Shown here: piece by piece, positions 44,126 to 52,342 of the stretch | How positions within the stretch are numbered: position 1 is the stretch's first letter | How the letters are laid out: every line of letters starts with the position of its first letter | Assembly (NCBI RefSeq): GCF_000215935.2 | Contig: NZ_AFNU02000006.1 | Coordinates: forward strand, 124,001 to 188,000 | Direction: 5' to 3' | Length of the DNA: 64,000 bases | DNA from: Haloplasma contractile SSD-17B | GTDB taxonomy: Bacteria > Bacillota_I > Bacilli_A > Haloplasmatales > Haloplasmataceae | Position numbers and translations under genes: made by a program | Notes under the pieces: model-generated | Databases searched by the model: none | Seen by the model: the letters and a program-made list of their open reading frames with translations, nothing else | Told to the model about the DNA's origin: nothing

Positions 44126-44522
44126 TCTATAAACTCATCATAATTCAGCGTTATTTTAAACGAATTCTTAGTTTCTCACACAAACATCAAATATATATGG
44201 AATAATATAAGAGAACTCTTAATTGAAGACTAATGATGGCTCTGTTAAATTTAATATTGATTTTAGTGTTTTGTAACAGAATCACAATACCCTATTTTTT
44301 TATTCGCTTAAGTAATTAAGGAACTTATAAATGGCAGTGTTTGAGTTTCAATTTTTTAAAAATAAACAATAGCTATAAAATACGAGAGTAATCCTATTCT
44401 GCAATATTAAAATTCGAAGTAAGGACTTTATTACAAAAATAACGTTTCGTTTATATTACTGACTATTATCAACAAGTCACTTTAATATAGCCATAATAAT
44501 CAAAAATAAGGAGGAATAAACC
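44126..44522. other. Intergenic region without recognised gene
   Basis: About 400 AT-rich bases with no convincing frame, hairpin or RNA. The promoter of the SHOCT gene pair should lie at its right end. Confidence 0.4.
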
Positions 44523-44720
44523 ATGATGTTTGGTGGATTGATTTTATTAATTGTTCTTGTTTATATTCTATATCATACATCGGATAATCAAACAATCAAC
44601 TTAGGTAATAAGAATAGTTCAAATGAAAAGAGTGCTATTCAGATGTTGAATGAGCGCTATGCGAATGGTGATATACAAGAAGAAGAATACATTCGTAAGA
44701 AAGAATTATTAAGCAAATAA
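44523..44720 (+). CDS. SHOCT-domain small membrane protein 1
   Basis: 65 residues. One membrane span (about 3-18), a polar linker and a C-terminal SHOCT motif: AIQMLNERYANGDIQEEEYI, followed by RKKELLSK. SHOCT is a short helical module for oligomerisation found at protein ends. AAGGAGG precedes the ATG. The next gene, 14 bases downstream, has the same plan. Confidence 0.8.
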   Translation: MMFGGLILLIVLVYILYHTSDNQTINLGNKNSSNEKSAIQMLNERYANGDIQEEEYIRKKELLSK

Positions 44721-44734
44721 ATTAAGGAGGACAA

Positions 44735-44980
44735 ATGATGTTGTTTAATTGTTTTGATGGTTATCATTTGGGTAGAGGTGCTTGGTTAGGAAATGGTCTA
44801 ATGGGATTATTCATCATTGCATTAGTTGCAGTTATTATAATCTTATTATTCAAAAAAGATTCAACACCTACAAAGAGAAAAACTAATAACGATGCAATGA
44901 AATTATTAGATAAGAAATTTGTCACTGGTGAGCTTACAGAAGAAGAATATATCCATCGTAAGAACTTATTAAAAAAATAA
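44735..44980 (+). CDS. SHOCT-domain small membrane protein 2
   Basis: 81 residues. One span (about 24-42), then a linker rich in Lys and Thr, and the SHOCT motif AMKLLDKKFVTGELTEEEYI. It is a paralogue of the preceding gene, with about half of the motif residues identical. The two probably sit together in the membrane. Terminator follows. Confidence 0.8.
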   Translation: MMLFNCFDGYHLGRGAWLGNGLMGLFIIALVAVIIILLFKKDSTPTKRKTNNDAMKLLDKKFVTGELTEEEYIHRKNLLKK

Positions 44981-44987
44981 TAGCTAA

Positions 44988-45027
44988 AAAGATAATGTTT
45001 CTAGTTACTCAGACATTATCTTTTTAT
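44988..45027 (+). terminator. Intrinsic terminator after the SHOCT pair
   Basis: AAAAAGATAATGT pairs with ACATTATCTTTTT. Confidence 0.9.
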
Positions 45028-45132
45028 TTTTTATAATAACGTGACATATATCACACAAACATCACAATTGCATGTAATACTATTACTGTATTAATCATGT
45101 ATATGCTACTATGATGGAGGGGGTATGTAGTA

Positions 45133-45405
45133 ATGAAGAAATTTGAACTGACTATGATGTGTGTATCCTGTAAATGGAAAATCACAGATGAACTAAAAAA
45201 ACATGGCTATATGAACTTCGATATAGATATGGATGAAAGTGTTTTAATAGTTGAAGAGGATGTAAATGCAAGTAAAATCGTTAAAATCATAACAAATTTC
45301 GGGTATAAAATCGAAGAAATAGATACAGATTTTCCTGATTTTGATAACATGACAGAAGAAGAATTAATGATATTAGAAGAACAATTACGAAATGGAGAAC
45401 TTTAA
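45133..45405 (+). CDS. HMA-like small metal-binding protein
   Basis: 90 residues. An HMA-type ferredoxin-like fold with the metal loop MMCVSCKWKITDELKKHG (C-x-x-C at about residues 9-12), then FDIDMDESVLIVEEDVNASK and IVKIITNFGYKIEEID. The last 25 residues are acidic (FPDFDNMTEEELMILEEQL). It could carry copper or another soft metal to a membrane protein; the HMA-SafE gene downstream is a candidate partner. Confidence 0.8.
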   Translation: MKKFELTMMCVSCKWKITDELKKHGYMNFDIDMDESVLIVEEDVNASKIVKIITNFGYKIEEIDTDFPDFDNMTEEELMILEEQLRNGEL

Positions 45406-45506
45406 TAAAATAAATGATATACGTTCTCATAAAACCATCACAATGGGTATATAAAACATAAGTAATGAATTAAGTAAAATAACTTTATATTATAGGAGGA
45501 GTAACA

Positions 45507-46079
45507 ATGTTTACAAAAAAGATAATTATAGGTATGCTACTAGTTTTTGTTTTATCATTAAGTACAGGAGTTGGTGTAGGATTATTTATAAATAAGACAG
45601 ATGGTAAAGCTGAAGAATCAGATCCAAAAAGTTTCGATTATTTACCTACACTGAATCACGCCGATTTTAAAGAGAAGTATGATGCAGGTCAAGAGTTTTA
45701 TGTTTATATAGGACGCCCCGAATGTGGTGATTCAATCAAATTTAACAAAGAGTTTGAATCTGTGTTTGTGGACTTTAATACGGATGGAACAGTTGCCGAT
45801 ATTAAATATGATCTAGATGTAAAGAACTTTTATTATTTTAATGTTGCAGAGATTATTCCAGACTTCAAACAAGAGGACCGTGATCAATATAAGGATTTAT
45901 ACGGATTTTATTTTACACCGTCTTTAGTTCATTACAAAGATGGAAAAGTCGTGAACATAGCCGAATGGGATTCAATTTATGGATTTAGCAGTGCAGATTA
46001 TATGAAATGGTTCTATGAGACAGATTTAATTGTTCCAAACAATGAAGTCTATCATGAAGGAGCGACAGACAAAGAATAA
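45507..46079 (+). CDS. Membrane-anchored thioredoxin-like protein with one active-site Cys
   Basis: 190 residues. An N-terminal signal anchor (about 4-28) puts the rest outside the cell. The domain has the thioredoxin-like order: FYVYIGRPECGDSIKFNKEF in place of the active-site region, GFYFTPSLVHYKDGKVVN with the cis-Pro. The usual C-x-x-C is C-x-x-S (CGDS), so it has one Cys only and may act as isomerase, bind metal, or form mixed disulfides. It resembles bacteriocin accessory proteins of the thioredoxin class. The next gene is a dithiol version. Confidence 0.7.
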   Translation: MFTKKIIIGMLLVFVLSLSTGVGVGLFINKTDGKAEESDPKSFDYLPTLNHADFKEKYDAGQEFYVYIGRPECGDSIKFNKEFESVFVDFNTDGTVADIKYDLDVKNFYYFNVAEIIPDFKQEDRDQYKDLYGFYFTPSLVHYKDGKVVNIAEWDSIYGFSSADYMKWFYETDLIVPNNEVYHEGATDKE

Positions 46080-46099
46080 AATTCTAAGGAGTGTGTAAA

Positions 46100-46522
46100 A
46101 TGAAAAAACTAATTATAGGATTAGCTGCTTTAATAGTGGGACTTATTATAACCGTTATAGTCATAGAAGCAACTAAATATAAAGTACCAGAATCAACAAA
46201 AGAAGAGATTGTTGCACAATTTGATAGTGGGGAAGATTTCCTCTTAGTGATAGGAGGATCAACTTGTCACTGGTGTATAAAGTATAAAAATGAGACGCTT
46301 CCAGATTATGATCAAAATGATGATGAATTTCCATTATATTTTATTTATGCTGACTTAGGATTTAGAAGTCAAACTGATTTTCAAACATTTCTAGCAACCT
46401 ATGGGATAACATATAATTCATCCCCTACATCATATTTAATTAAAGATGGTCAACTTGTTGCTATGAAAGAAGGATTTATAGAAAATGATGAATTGAATTC
46501 ATGGATTGACGAAAATAAATAA
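46100..46522 (+). CDS. Membrane-anchored thioredoxin-like protein with CHWC motif
   Basis: 140 residues. Signal anchor (about 3-25), then an outside thioredoxin-like domain with the active site GGSTCHWCIKYKNETLP and the cis-Pro region YNSSPTSYLIKDGQLVAM. ATG 46100 follows AAGGAG by eight bases. It lies 20 bases after the monothiol relative, in the same operon. The two may exchange electrons or disulfides. Terminator follows. Confidence 0.8.
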   Translation: MKKLIIGLAALIVGLIITVIVIEATKYKVPESTKEEIVAQFDSGEDFLLVIGGSTCHWCIKYKNETLPDYDQNDDEFPLYFIYADLGFRSQTDFQTFLATYGITYNSSPTSYLIKDGQLVAMKEGFIENDELNSWIDENK

Positions 46523-46548
46523 TGTGTTAAACTAACTCCCTAAAAAAA

Positions 46549-46590
46549 TTGCAAAATAACACTCAACACTGTTATTTTGCAATTTTTAAT
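46549..46590 (+). terminator. Intrinsic terminator after the thioredoxin-like pair
   Basis: AAATTGCAAAATAACA pairs with TGTTATTTTGCAATTT, followed by T. Confidence 0.9.
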
Positions 46591-46679
46591 ATCTATTTAA
46601 TTAATGTGAGTTGTATCCTATCAAAAAGACCATGATTTTGTTAATATGAATATAAAGGAAAAATTAAGGAGGAACATGC

Positions 46680-46805
46680 ATGGATTTTATTATGGAAAAC
46701 TGGGTTGCTATACTATTTGGTGTGATTTTGGCAGTATGGGTATTAAAACCTAGTAAAACTAAAGGATGTTGTAGTGACCGAGGCAGATTGTTTAGAAAAC
46801 GATAA
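46680..46805 (+). CDS. Very small membrane protein with Cys-Cys tail
   Basis: 41 residues: MDFIMENWVAILFGVILAVW is one membrane span, followed by VLKPSKTKGCCSDRGRLFRK. AAGGAGGA lies seven bases before the ATG and a terminator follows, which supports a real gene despite its size. The plan (one span, then Lys and paired Cys) recalls FeoB-associated Cys-rich proteins, but the match is weak and no feo genes are near. Confidence 0.65.
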   Translation: MDFIMENWVAILFGVILAVWVLKPSKTKGCCSDRGRLFRKR

Positions 46806-46839
46806 GAAGTAAAATGTATGTATACAAATATCTTTTATA

Positions 46840-46877
46840 GTTATCACACTATTCTAATAGTATGGTAACTTTTTTTG
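46840..46877 (+). terminator. Intrinsic terminator after the small membrane protein
   Basis: AGTTATCACACTATT pairs with AATAGTATGGTAACT (two mismatches), followed by seven T. Confidence 0.8.
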
Positions 46878-47007
46878 TATACGAATTCAACACATATGAG
46901 GAATAATATAAATCTTAGAATATACAAACACTTCACCATATCATCACATGGTATTGAATATATATATATAGGTAGTTAATATAACAAAATGAATGGATGT
47001 GATGTGC

Positions 47008-48309
47008 ATGGAAGTTCAAAAAATAATTAAAATTAATGGAATGACTTGTACAAGTTGTGAACGTATTCTGTCAAGTAAATTAAGTAATGTAGGTGGAATA
47101 ACAGGTGTTGATTTATCGTATAGTAATTCGTCAGCAACTATCAAGTATATTCCAAGCAAAGTCACTTTTAATCAAATAACAAAGGTAATAGAGGATAGTG
47201 GATATAGAGTACATACTAGATTAGACAATCTAAATCTGATGTTATTTATTATTCTTATAATCTTAATTTACCTAATAGTAAAAACAAAAGTTGGATTTAA
47301 TTTTATGTCTAATCTAGACCAATCGGTAAGTTTCGGTATTCTATTTGTAATAGGTTTACTTTCTTCATTTCATTGTGTGGCGATGTGTGGTGGTATAAAC
47401 CTATCTCAAAGTTTAGGGAAAAAAGTTAATATAAAACAAGAGTCAAAATTCTCAATCATGAAACCGAGTATTCTTTACAATTCAGGTCGTGTTATATCCT
47501 ATACAGTAATAGGCGGAATTGTAGGTGCGGTTGGTGGAGTATTATCATTTACACAGAAAACAAATACTTTAATCATGATTTTTGCAGGTTTATTTATGGT
47601 TGTAATGGGACTGAAAATGCTAAATATAATACCTAAATTTAAATCCTCTAAAATGAACATACAGTTTTTAAATTATATGTATCAACGATTATATAAAAAA
47701 AGAATTAAAACAAAAACACCTTTTATAGTTGGATTATTTAATGGTTTTATGCCTTGTGGCCCATTACAAACAATTCAGTTGTATGCATTAGGGACAGGGA
47801 GCATGATTGAAGGAAGTCTTTCAATGTTTTTCTTTAGTATAGGTACTGTCCCACTAATGTTTAGTTTAGGAACAATGGGTGGTTATTTAAAAGGAAGTTA
47901 CAGAAACAGACTAACAAAACTGAGTGCACTATTTGTTATTATTCTTGGCCTAATAATGATGAATAGGGGATTAACTATTGATCTAAGCATCTTTGATAGG
48001 TCAAATTTCGAGTCAAATGTAGCGACTACTCATGAAAACTATCAATATATAGAAACAACATTTACTAAAAGTGATTATGAGAATATACAAATTGAAAAGG
48101 ATTTGCCAGTCCGATGGATCATCTACATAAGTGAAGAAGATTTAAATGATTGTAATCGGTTGGTTTTGATACCAGAGTATAATATTGAAAAGACTTTGAA
48201 ACCAGGAAGAAATCTTATAGAGTTTACTCCAACAGCAAACGGATCATTTGACTATTATTGTTCAATGAGAATGATAAGAAGCAAGATTACAGTTGTTGAT
48301 GGTAATTAG
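47008..48309 (+). CDS. HMA - SafE/UreH-type membrane - cupredoxin-like fusion protein
   Basis: 433 residues in three parts. Residues 1-68 are an HMA domain (INGMTCTSCERILSSKLSNV). Residues 73-330 form a six-span SafE/UreH-2 domain, with the paired motifs LSSFHCVAMCGGINLSQSLG and GLFNGFMPCGPLQTIQLYAL; Cys in such motifs of DsbD/CcdA-like carriers are redox- or metal-active. The last 85 residues look like a small cupredoxin (NLIEFTPTANGSFDYYCSMR), outside the membrane. Proteins of this plan are known in Clostridia as TauE/SafE family and are linked to copper export or cytochrome oxidase assembly. ATG 47008 chosen. Confidence 0.8.
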   Translation: MEVQKIIKINGMTCTSCERILSSKLSNVGGITGVDLSYSNSSATIKYIPSKVTFNQITKVIEDSGYRVHTRLDNLNLMLFIILIILIYLIVKTKVGFNFMSNLDQSVSFGILFVIGLLSSFHCVAMCGGINLSQSLGKKVNIKQESKFSIMKPSILYNSGRVISYTVIGGIVGAVGGVLSFTQKTNTLIMIFAGLFMVVMGLKMLNIIPKFKSSKMNIQFLNYMYQRLYKKRIKTKTPFIVGLFNGFMPCGPLQTIQLYALGTGSMIEGSLSMFFFSIGTVPLMFSLGTMGGYLKGSYRNRLTKLSALFVIILGLIMMNRGLTIDLSIFDRSNFESNVATTHENYQYIETTFTKSDYENIQIEKDLPVRWIIYISEEDLNDCNRLVLIPEYNIEKTLKPGRNLIEFTPTANGSFDYYCSMRMIRSKITVVDGN

Positions 48310-48641
48310 GGCAGAATAGTCTAGAATAGCTATTATTTATATAACATGTTAGTATCATACAACTGTTAACAATACGTTAAAACTAGAGTTTAATAAATGT
48401 TAACGGATTATATAATCAGTGATCGTGTTTTTATTTCGTTCCGATTAATAACGTCACTTGTTTATGGTAGAGTGTAGACTTTAATAAACTTATAAGTTCT
48501 AAGCGTTTCAATCACTATTATATTATTAGTCTATTAATGCTATATATCGAAATTATGATAGTTATAATTTCCAAAATATGTTATTATATTTATAAATAAT
48601 TAAGCTCTTTTACAGAAGATCTATGGGGAGGGATACTTAAA
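48310..48641. other. Intergenic region without recognised gene
   Basis: 330 AT-rich bases. No terminator of good quality after the fusion-protein gene and no RNA recognised; the promoter of the first MASE3 gene must be here. Confidence 0.35.
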
Positions 48642-49400
48642 ATGGGAGTTAAGTATATAGATGCATTGTTTGTTTGTGCGATAGCTCTTTTAATGTACCT
48701 ATTAGGGCAAACGTATTATGATGTATTTCATACGATTATTGAAGGGATCTCTGTTAGTTTAGCGTTAATAATATTCTATGTCACTTGGATTAAAAGACAT
48801 CAATTACAAGTTACTTGGTTTGTTTTGGTCGGCGTTAGTTATTTGTTTGTAGCAATACTATCTTTTTTTCACATGCTAGCAGCCCTTGATTACTATTTAT
48901 TTACGATTCAAATTAAATTAGAACCACGACTCATATACTTTTGGACAATAAATAATAGTGTTCAAAGTATAACCTTTTTATTAGCGTCAATATTTTATAA
49001 GAAAAAGTACACGATTAACATGCTTTTAACAATCATGCTATATTCTATAGGGATTGCAGCTGTCATTATTGTATGGAATGATTTTCAGGTAAGCTTTATA
49101 ATGGGAAAAGGGTTTACAAATTTTAATTTAATCATTCAGAGTGTAAATTGTTCGTTATTAATAGTTTCCATTTATTTGTTAATGACACGAAAAATAGAAG
49201 ATAAGGGCAATGAGTCACTCATAGATCTATGTAAAGGTATTTTACTTCTTACACTCTCAATCTTAAGTATCTTATTAATAACAACAACAACTAATCCATT
49301 TAATATTATTGGGCACTTACTAAGAGTCGGCTCATCATATTATATAATAAAAGCAGTGCAATGTAGTAGTAAAAACCTACGGCTTATATCCGGGCGATAA
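48642..49400 (+). CDS. Stand-alone MASE3 sensor-domain membrane protein 1
   Basis: 252 residues, seven to eight membrane spans and almost no soluble part. FHTIIEGISVSLALIIFYVT (about 29-48), LVGVSYLFVAILSFFHMLAA and the ending IIGHLLRVGSSYYIIKAV match the MASE3 membrane sensor domain. In known proteins MASE3 sits in front of PAS, histidine kinase or GGDEF parts. Here the chain stops 20 residues after the domain. It is the most divergent of three copies. GGGAGGG precedes the ATG, and a terminator follows. Confidence 0.75.
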   Translation: MGVKYIDALFVCAIALLMYLLGQTYYDVFHTIIEGISVSLALIIFYVTWIKRHQLQVTWFVLVGVSYLFVAILSFFHMLAALDYYLFTIQIKLEPRLIYFWTINNSVQSITFLLASIFYKKKYTINMLLTIMLYSIGIAAVIIVWNDFQVSFIMGKGFTNFNLIIQSVNCSLLIVSIYLLMTRKIEDKGNESLIDLCKGILLLTLSILSILLITTTTNPFNIIGHLLRVGSSYYIIKAVQCSSKNLRLISGR

Positions 49401-49421
49401 AAATAGCAAGTATTTAAAAAA

Positions 49422-49456
49422 ACTATTCTAACTTGACAACTTAGAATGGTTTTTTA
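49422..49456 (+). terminator. Intrinsic terminator between MASE3 genes 1 and 2
   Basis: AACTATTCTAA pairs with TTAGAATGGTT, followed by T run. Confidence 0.8.
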
Positions 49457-49563
49457 AGTTTTAACTAATCGTACATATCGTGTGACCATTCAAAATATGG
49501 AAAAAATAAGTAAAATATGATATAATATTATAGGGTTTTTACATTATTTTTGGAGGAGGATTT

Positions 49564-50349
49564 ATGGGACGAACTTTATCTTACAAGTTAGTTATTGTAG
49601 CAATCATTTTATTAGGGATTAATATGCTCCACTTTTATAACTTTTTAATTTTCCATAGTATCGTAGAACTGTATTGTATAGCTGTTGCAATTGCTGTTTT
49701 CACATTGGTTTGGAACTTGCGAGACCAGATTAATCATACGTTCGTTCTTGTAGTGGGGGTTGGTTATCTTTACACAGGATTATTTGATTTTATTCATATT
49801 TTAACTTTTGAAGGAATGAATGTAATACCATTAACAGAATCCCATTTTGATGTTGATTCATGGCTTATAGCTAGATACATTGAAAGTATTTCAATACTAC
49901 TAGCTGTTATTCTACAGAAATTTAAGGTTAATGTTAAACTTGATTTTTTAATATCAGTGTATCTCGTGATATCGATTATGATTTTCTATATAACATTTAT
50001 CAATGACCACATTCCAAATGGTTATATATCGGGCAGTGGGATCACACAGTTTAAAATTATGAATGAGTTGATCATATGTGTTTTTCTAGGATTAACAATT
50101 CTTATCTTAAGTATGAACAAAAAACTACTGAAGAAAAATACGTTAGTTTATACTATGATTGCACTAGTTCTAACATTATTATCTGAAATTTCATTTATGT
50201 TTTTTTCGAACAAGTCAGATTGGATTTTTATACTGGGCCATAATATCAAGGTGTTGTCTTACTTCTTTACTTATAGTGCGATTTCAACTGTAGTGATAAT
50301 GGAAAGGAGAATTGATCAGGATATATGTAAACACAGTCACTGGTTATAA
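49564..50349 (+). CDS. Stand-alone MASE3 sensor-domain membrane protein 2
   Basis: 261 residues and the closest of the three to the family consensus: FHSIVELYCIAVAIAVFTLV, VVGVGYLYTGLFDFIHILTF, EGMNVIP, SWLIARYIESISILLAVILQ, PNGYISGSGITQFKIMNELI and ILGHNIKVLSYFFTYSAIST. Only about 20 residues follow the domain, so there is no output part. GGAGGAGG precedes the ATG. The third copy begins 43 bases after its stop, so the two are likely co-transcribed. Confidence 0.82.
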   Translation: MGRTLSYKLVIVAIILLGINMLHFYNFLIFHSIVELYCIAVAIAVFTLVWNLRDQINHTFVLVVGVGYLYTGLFDFIHILTFEGMNVIPLTESHFDVDSWLIARYIESISILLAVILQKFKVNVKLDFLISVYLVISIMIFYITFINDHIPNGYISGSGITQFKIMNELIICVFLGLTILILSMNKKLLKKNTLVYTMIALVLTLLSEISFMFFSNKSDWIFILGHNIKVLSYFFTYSAISTVVIMERRIDQDICKHSHWL

Positions 50350-50392
50350 GTGATCATACAATATATGTAAATGCATTAGGGGGATTTTTATA

Positions 50393-51181
50393 ATGAAATA
50401 CAAACAGCTATCGTTGATGCTATTAATTTTTTTAACGCTATTACTCATTCTGTTTAGAACTAAAAACTACCGTTTATTCCATTTGTCAATAGAACTGTCA
50501 ATCATGATTATGTCGATTATAATTTTTATGATCGTATGGAGATATAAGTCCTTAACGGACAAATCCTATATTGTATTACTTGGAGTTGCTTACTTACAAA
50601 TTGCTATATATACTTTTTTACACTCGTTTGCTTCAGGACAGTTTAATGCTACTGAAAATAGAGACTTAGCGGTTCATATTTGGCTCGTATGTAATACCAT
50701 GCAAAGTGTAACGTTTTTACTATCTAGCCTATTATATAAAACAAAATTCAGATTAAATTCATATATTACTCTTATTGTATATTGTTTACTAACATTGGCT
50801 TTATCCTATGCAATCCTTACGTATGATACGTTACCAAATGCTTATCAAACACTTAGAGGGATTTCTACATCCATCATAACGATTCAATTTGTTAATAGTA
50901 TTATGATGTTGACTACGGTTTATATCTTTATTGTTAAAAATAAAGCAGAATTAACTGACTCATATACAAATGTAATGATTCAGGGAATATTTTTGATCAT
51001 TGTGTCTATTTGGTCATTTAATTTATTACAGTATTTAAACGATATATTCCACACAATAGGATACGTATTGACTTTGTTCTCCCACTATTTAATTTTTAGG
51101 GCCGTGATCACCTATGGTGTTTTTAGCTCAGAACAACTGAAAAAAGAACAGAGAAAAAGTCAATATTATACAGTGAAGTAG
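50393..51181 (+). CDS. Stand-alone MASE3 sensor-domain membrane protein 3
   Basis: 262 residues, same plan: FHLSIELSIMIMSIIIFMIV, LLGVAYLQIAIYTFLHSFAS, WLVCNTMQSVTFLLSSLLYK, PNAYQTLRGISTSIITIQFV and FHTIGYVLTLFSHYLIFRAV. The tail is 25 charged residues (SSEQLKKEQRKSQYYTVK). Conserved His, Glu and aromatic residues inside the spans are partly kept, which suggests ligand sensing or at least a kept fold. A terminator follows at once. Confidence 0.78.
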   Translation: MKYKQLSLMLLIFLTLLLILFRTKNYRLFHLSIELSIMIMSIIIFMIVWRYKSLTDKSYIVLLGVAYLQIAIYTFLHSFASGQFNATENRDLAVHIWLVCNTMQSVTFLLSSLLYKTKFRLNSYITLIVYCLLTLALSYAILTYDTLPNAYQTLRGISTSIITIQFVNSIMMLTTVYIFIVKNKAELTDSYTNVMIQGIFLIIVSIWSFNLLQYLNDIFHTIGYVLTLFSHYLIFRAVITYGVFSSEQLKKEQRKSQYYTVK

Positions 51182-51198
51182 GCTACTAATTGTTGAAT

Positions 51199-51237
51199 AA
51201 TCTATTTTAAACGTATTGTTTAAGGTAGATTTTTTTT
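51199..51237 (+). terminator. Intrinsic terminator after MASE3 gene 3
   Basis: AATCTATTTTAAAC pairs with GTTTAAGGTAGATT (two mismatches), followed by eight T. Confidence 0.85.
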
Positions 51238-51367
51238 GTGCTTGTTGATAAGGCGAAATTAAAAATTGGTAAAAATTAAATAAGTTAATTTTTATTTGAT
51301 AAAATATAAAATTCATATTTATGAACACTAATGAATGAGAGAAGGAACAAAAAGGAGTGCACGTTTA

Positions 51368-51970
51368 ATGTATAGAAAAATATTGTATATAAAAGCAAAC
51401 CCAAAACCAGAAGAAGACTCTTACACGTTTAAATTAGCAAATGAATTCTTAAAATATTACAAGCAAGAAAATCCAGATGATCAAATAACTGAGCTAGATT
51501 TATATAAAGAAGGAATTAAATGTCTTGATCAAAAGATGTTAAAAGAGTTATCAGATAAAGAGAGGAACGAAATGCATCGTCATGCCTTACAGTTTGCTAA
51601 ATCAGATAAATATATAATAGCAGCGCCTATGTGGAATTTATCTGTTCCTGCAATTCTAAAGGCTTATTTTGATTATGTTTCATATGCTGGTATAACGTTC
51701 AAGTATACGGAAAAAGGACCAATGGGACTCCTTGGAGACAAACCTAGACGTGTGATGCATATTGTGAGTCGCGGTGGTCAATATAGTGAGGGACCTTATA
51801 AAGCATTTGAAATGGGTGATGAGTATGTGCGCACAATATTAGGGTTTATGGGTATTATAAAAGTAGAAACCTTGGCTTTAGAAAACACAAATGTGTTAAA
51901 TGGCAATGAGTTACATGAAAAAGTTAGAGAAGCTTATAAAGAGGCAAAAAGAATGGGAAAACATTTTTAG
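51368..51970 (+). CDS. azoR: FMN-dependent NADH:quinone oxidoreductase / azoreductase
   Basis: 200 residues of the flavodoxin-like AzoR family: ILYIKANPKPEEDSYTFKLA at the FMN loop, AAPMWNLSVPAILKAYFDYV and HIVSRGGQYSEGPYKAFEMG, both typical, then LGFMGI. The enzyme reduces quinones and azo compounds with NADH. ATG 51368 follows AAAGGAG by ten bases; the ATG at 51335 precedes that site. Single gene with terminator. Confidence 0.9.
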   Translation: MYRKILYIKANPKPEEDSYTFKLANEFLKYYKQENPDDQITELDLYKEGIKCLDQKMLKELSDKERNEMHRHALQFAKSDKYIIAAPMWNLSVPAILKAYFDYVSYAGITFKYTEKGPMGLLGDKPRRVMHIVSRGGQYSEGPYKAFEMGDEYVRTILGFMGIIKVETLALENTNVLNGNELHEKVREAYKEAKRMGKHF

Positions 51971-51979
51971 CATCTAATA

Positions 51980-52014
51980 AAATCACATGAGTATTAATCA
52001 TGTGATTTTTATTT
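51980..52014 (+). terminator. Intrinsic terminator after azoR
   Basis: AAATCACATGA pairs with TCATGTGATTT, T-rich tail. Confidence 0.9.
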
Positions 52015-52342
52015 TGCCAAGGTTTATTCAATTAAACAATCATTTCAGATTACTTTATTATTATTAAAAACTATAAAATAAAGTGTATACAGGATAATAT
52101 ATGAAACGTATTATAAAACCGTATAAAGTGTTTCAAAAGTATTAAAAAAAATAGAGTCTTTATTTTTAAAACACAGAAGATTAAGATTATGACATCTATA
52201 GCAATATGTTTAAGCAACATGTATTAAAAAAATACTAGATAGTACATAAAAGAAACGAGTACATGAAACTTTTAATAACACCGCTAATATACTAGTATTG
52301 ATTTATGTTAATAATATCTCTTAAAATGCGTGGTGTTTTTAG
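52015..52342. other. Intergenic region without recognised gene
   Basis: 330 AT-rich bases between azoR and the acetyltransferase gene. Nothing recognised; no ribosome binding site stands directly before the next start, where GGTGTTTTT is the best candidate. Confidence 0.35.
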
